This document shows positions 22,107 through 23,778 of a DNA stretch of 23,778 nt, piece by piece. The DNA lies in contig JBBQAQ010000048.1 in assembly GCA_038316435.1 (NCBI GenBank), positions 1 to 23,778 on the forward strand, in the 5' to 3' direction. Below the pieces are notes generated by a model. It made no database searches. It saw only the letters and a list, made by a program, of their open reading frames with translations, and was not told the origin of the DNA. The stretch is from JACJXF01 sp038316435 (GTDB taxonomy: Bacteria; Bacteroidota; Bacteroidia; Bacteroidales; GCA-2748055). The translations under genes were made by a program, and so were the position numbers. Every line of letters starts with the position of its first letter. Position 1 is the first letter of the stretch.

Positions 22107-23185
22107 TGAAGCTAAAACCTATGAAAATATTAGGATTGATGTCGGGTACATCAATTGATGGCCTGGATCTTGCTTTATGCACTTTCAGCCACTCTGAAGA
22201 CAGATGGAACTATAAAATTATTCAAACAGAGACAATTCAATATGCTTCCGGGATAAAAGATAAATTAAAAAACAGTATGGAGCTAAGTTCAGCAGATCTT
22301 GTAAAACTGGATCATGAATTTGGAATGATGATTGGTGGAATTTGTGTTGACTTTCTTCAACGTACCGGGGAAAGTGCCGAACTGATCGCATCCCACGGAC
22401 ATACTGTTTTCCATAATCCCTCTAAGTCATATACACTACAGATAGGAAATGGTCATGATATTGTTGCAGGTTGCGGAATACCTGTGATTTATGATTTTCG
22501 TAGTATGGATATTGCATTAGGAGGCCAGGGAGCACCCCTCGTTCCGGTTGGAGACAATCTGTTATTTTCTGAATATGCTGCTTGTCTTAATTTAGGGGGA
22601 TTTTCAAATATTTCATATAATTCTGCAGGAAAACGCATTGCATATGATATCTGTCCGTTGAATATAGCTTTAAACTACCTGGCTGAAAAATTACATAAAG
22701 AGTATGATGAGGATGGTCAATCGGGAAGAGAAGGAAAAGTAATTGAAGAATTATTTGAAAAACTTGAAAAAATTCAATTCTACTCCGCTCCGGCTCCAAA
22801 AACACTTGGAAAAGAATGGTTTATAAATCATTTCAGGGATTTTCTTTCCATCAAAGCAGAAATAAAGGATATAATGCGCACAGTTTATGAACATTTAAGT
22901 CAACGAATATCAATGGAATTATCTCAATTCGCTGATAAAGATGTGCTTATTTCAGGTGGTGGAGCCCATAATTCTTTTCTGATGGAATTAATTAAAAGAA
23001 AGAGTATGTGCAATATTGTCTTGCCGGATAAAATTGTGATTGACTTTAAGGAAGCAATCATCTTTGGATTCCTGGGATACCTGAGGTATCACAACGTAAA
23101 TAATACCTTGAAATCAGTGACAGGGGCAGAGAGAGACAGCTGCGGAGGCTTACTTGTGAATCCTCATTCCGGAAAAAAATCATGA
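22106..23185 (+). CDS. anmK: Anhydro-N-acetylmuramic acid kinase
   Basis: A protein of about 359 residues with AnmK motifs: ATP-binding ILGLMSGTSIDGLDLA near the N-terminus, ELIASHGHTVFHNP, DFRSMDIALGGQGAPLVP, LNLGGFSNISYN and ISGGGAHNSFLMELI. It phosphorylates and opens 1,6-anhydro-MurNAc to MurNAc-6-phosphate in peptidoglycan recycling. The ATG at 22106 shares its A with the TGA of the M23 gene, indicating translational coupling; 22121 (MKILGLMSGTS) is the other likely start. Pairing with a peptidoglycan hydrolase fits a recycling role. A terminator follows after about 30 bases. The frame also opens at 22100 but that adds nothing conserved. Confidence 0.95.
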   Translation: MKLKPMKILGLMSGTSIDGLDLALCTFSHSEDRWNYKIIQTETIQYASGIKDKLKNSMELSSADLVKLDHEFGMMIGGICVDFLQRTGESAELIASHGHTVFHNPSKSYTLQIGNGHDIVAGCGIPVIYDFRSMDIALGGQGAPLVPVGDNLLFSEYAACLNLGGFSNISYNSAGKRIAYDICPLNIALNYLAEKLHKEYDEDGQSGREGKVIEELFEKLEKIQFYSAPAPKTLGKEWFINHFRDFLSIKAEIKDIMRTVYEHLSQRISMELSQFADKDVLISGGGAHNSFLMELIKRKSMCNIVLPDKIVIDFKEAIIFGFLGYLRYHNVNNTLKSVTGAERDSCGGLLVNPHSGKKS

Positions 23186-23217
23186 AACGGATCAAAGATA
23201 CAGGGTCTTACAAATAA

Positions 23218-23248
23218 AAAAAGGCGCGCTTCACAGCGCAACCTTTTT
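23218..23248. terminator. Bidirectional intrinsic terminator after anmK
   Basis: AAAAAGG (23218-23224) pairs with CCTTTTT (23242-23248), and GCGC (226-229) with GCGC (236-239) across a TTCACA loop, with small bulges. The A and T flanks make U-tracts in both directions, so it can end anmK on the plus strand and the candidate small RNA on the minus strand. Confidence 0.85.
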
Positions 23249-23251
23249 CCT

Positions 23252-23290
23252 CAAACTACTAACTAAAACTAACTACTAAACTACTAAACT
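23252..23290. repeat. Low-complexity ACTAA-type tandem tract
   Basis: Imperfect repeats built from AACTACTAA and AACTAAA units run across about 39 bases just right of the terminator. On the minus strand this gives TTAGTAG-like units inside the candidate small RNA. Its role is unknown. Confidence 0.6.
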
Positions 23291-23364
23291 TATATCTTTA
23301 ATGAGATGTATTCTATCAATTTTCATGCCAGATAATCAAATTCTATTCTTTTAATTTTCTCTGA

Positions 23365-23372
23365 CAAAGATA
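23365..23372 (-). promoter_or_regulatory. Candidate -7 element for the small RNA
   Basis: On the minus strand TATCTTTG matches TAnnTTTG exactly. No TTTG was found 19-21 bp upstream. Confidence 0.4.
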
Positions 23373-23646
23373 GCTACTTTCTTGCTTTTTTGGTTATAAA
23401 TATTAACAATAATTAGTTAAATTATGTTAAAGAACCTGGTAAGTATAATTTCATGCGATTTATTCCGGCAATCAATTTGACTTATTCCTAATTCCTGAAA
23501 AATTAATGGTTTTTAGTTAATCTGAACAAAAAACAACTTTTCGGGTTTCTTCATAAAAAATGATTCAGATTATTAATCAAAGTATGAAATGTTTTAAAAT
23601 ATATGTCCTTCACCAAGAATATAAAGGGACAAATGGATTTAATATG
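23373..23646. other. Gene-free AT-rich region before the C69-type gene
   Basis: About 270 bases with no plausible gene. Only the promoter element at 23647-23654 and the divergent small-RNA promoter at 23365-23372 were found at its two ends. Confidence 0.4.
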
Positions 23647-23654
23647 TATTTTTG
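23647..23654 (+). promoter_or_regulatory. Candidate -7 element for the C69-type gene
   Basis: TATTTTTG matches TAnnTTTG and precedes the start codon by 24 bp. No -33 TTTG was found at the usual distance. Confidence 0.45.
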
Positions 23655-23678
23655 GAGGCAAATTATAAAAAGATTATT

Positions 23679-23778
23679 ATGAAAAGGACAAATAGAAAAT
23701 TACTATTTTCTCAGGCAGCAATTCTATCTCTTATTTCATTTCCGGCCATTTCCTGTACGAATTATCTGGTAACAAAAG
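23679..23778 (+). CDS. Dipeptidase, peptidase C69 family, N-terminal fragment (runs off the window)
   Basis: Thirty-three codons are visible. The protein begins MKRTNRKLLFSQAAILSLI with a basic start and hydrophobic core, then FPAISCTNYLVTK. Members of the C69 (PepD-type, U34) family begin their mature form at a cysteine in an ACTN-L-V-T-K-GAS context; this cysteine becomes the N-terminal nucleophile. C26 and the following TNYLVTK match that pattern. A lipoprotein signal is the other reading of the same cysteine. The rest of the gene lies beyond the right edge, so the call rests on about 12 residues. A TAnnTTTG element is 24 bp upstream. Confidence 0.55.
   Translation, partial: MKRTNRKLLFSQAAILSLISFPAISCTNYLVTK

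Larger units (their letters stand above)
23216..23358 (-). ncRNA. Candidate minus-strand small RNA
   Basis: A -7 element TATCTTTG lies at 23365-23372 on the minus strand and predicts a start near 23358. About 110 bases later the minus strand reads a GCGC hairpin ending in seven U (to 23216). Between them is an A/U-rich stretch followed by a repetitive TTAGTAG-type tract and then the terminator hairpin, a plan common for small regulatory RNAs. A 16-codon reading frame (23326 to 23276) begins inside. Only promoter and terminator support it; there is no -33 box and I do not recognise an RNA family. Confidence 0.4.

Noticed and set aside
1..23778. tRNA or rRNA genes
   Set aside because: No cloverleaf ending in CCA-type acceptor sequence and no rRNA-like conserved segments were recognised by eye on either strand.

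Overview
This AT-rich window (roughly 35-40% GC by eye) comes from a member of the Bacteroidota, probably Bacteroidales or a close relative. The gene families point that way: DUF4293, DUF5916, the short LptD_2-type LptD, paired PyrB and PyrI, and zapA next to rny. So do the promoters, several of which match the Bacteroidota form (TTTG at -33, TAnnTTTG at -7) rather than TTGACA/TATAAT. Strong Shine-Dalgarno sequences are scarce.

Layout from left to right. (1) 1-283 is the end of a CRISPR array with four identical 47-bp repeats and 30-bp spacers, a type II-C-like repeat. It is followed by a leader-like region with a minus-strand promoter element. No cas gene and no tracrRNA anti-repeat was found in the window. 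(2) 554-771 holds a perfect 10-bp-stem hairpin and a gutted IS200-like (REP-associated, Y1) transposase. Its tail merges with the promoter of the ribosomal operon rpsF-rpsR-rplI (820-1910), which ends in a strong terminator. (3) 2073-7423 carries ridA and an envelope block: lptD (minus) divergent from an N-acetylmuramoyl-L-alanine amidase and an MlaD/MCE lipid-transport protein. (4) 7424-9887 has a 380-bp AT-rich gene-free stretch, dnaA, a terminator and a YigZ/IMPACT gene. (5) 9976-11421 is pyrB-pyrI. (6) 11503-14482 (minus) has a DUF4293 membrane protein and a large DUF5916 outer-membrane protein. (7) 14654-17455 has a uridine-phosphorylase-like gene, a SirB1-like gene and a convergent UDP-glucuronate-epimerase-like gene. 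(8) 17586-20268 (minus) contains a Fic-like gene remnant, rny, a structured RNA that looks like 6S RNA, zapA and a small coiled-coil protein. (9) 20367-23185 is an M23 endopeptidase translationally coupled to anmK. (10) 23186-23778 has a terminator, a candidate minus-strand small RNA and the first 33 codons of a C69-type dipeptidase.

Most genes are core housekeeping. Several converge on the cell envelope: LptD exports LPS, MCE moves lipids, the amidase and M23 protein cut peptidoglycan, AnmK recycles anhydro-MurNAc, and ZapA supports the division ring. The more novel content is non-coding: the 6S-like RNA whose terminator lies just upstream of rny, the candidate sRNA at the right end, promoter-like elements inside every CRISPR repeat, and two decayed genes (transposase and Fic-like). 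I saw no complete undescribed multi-gene system.
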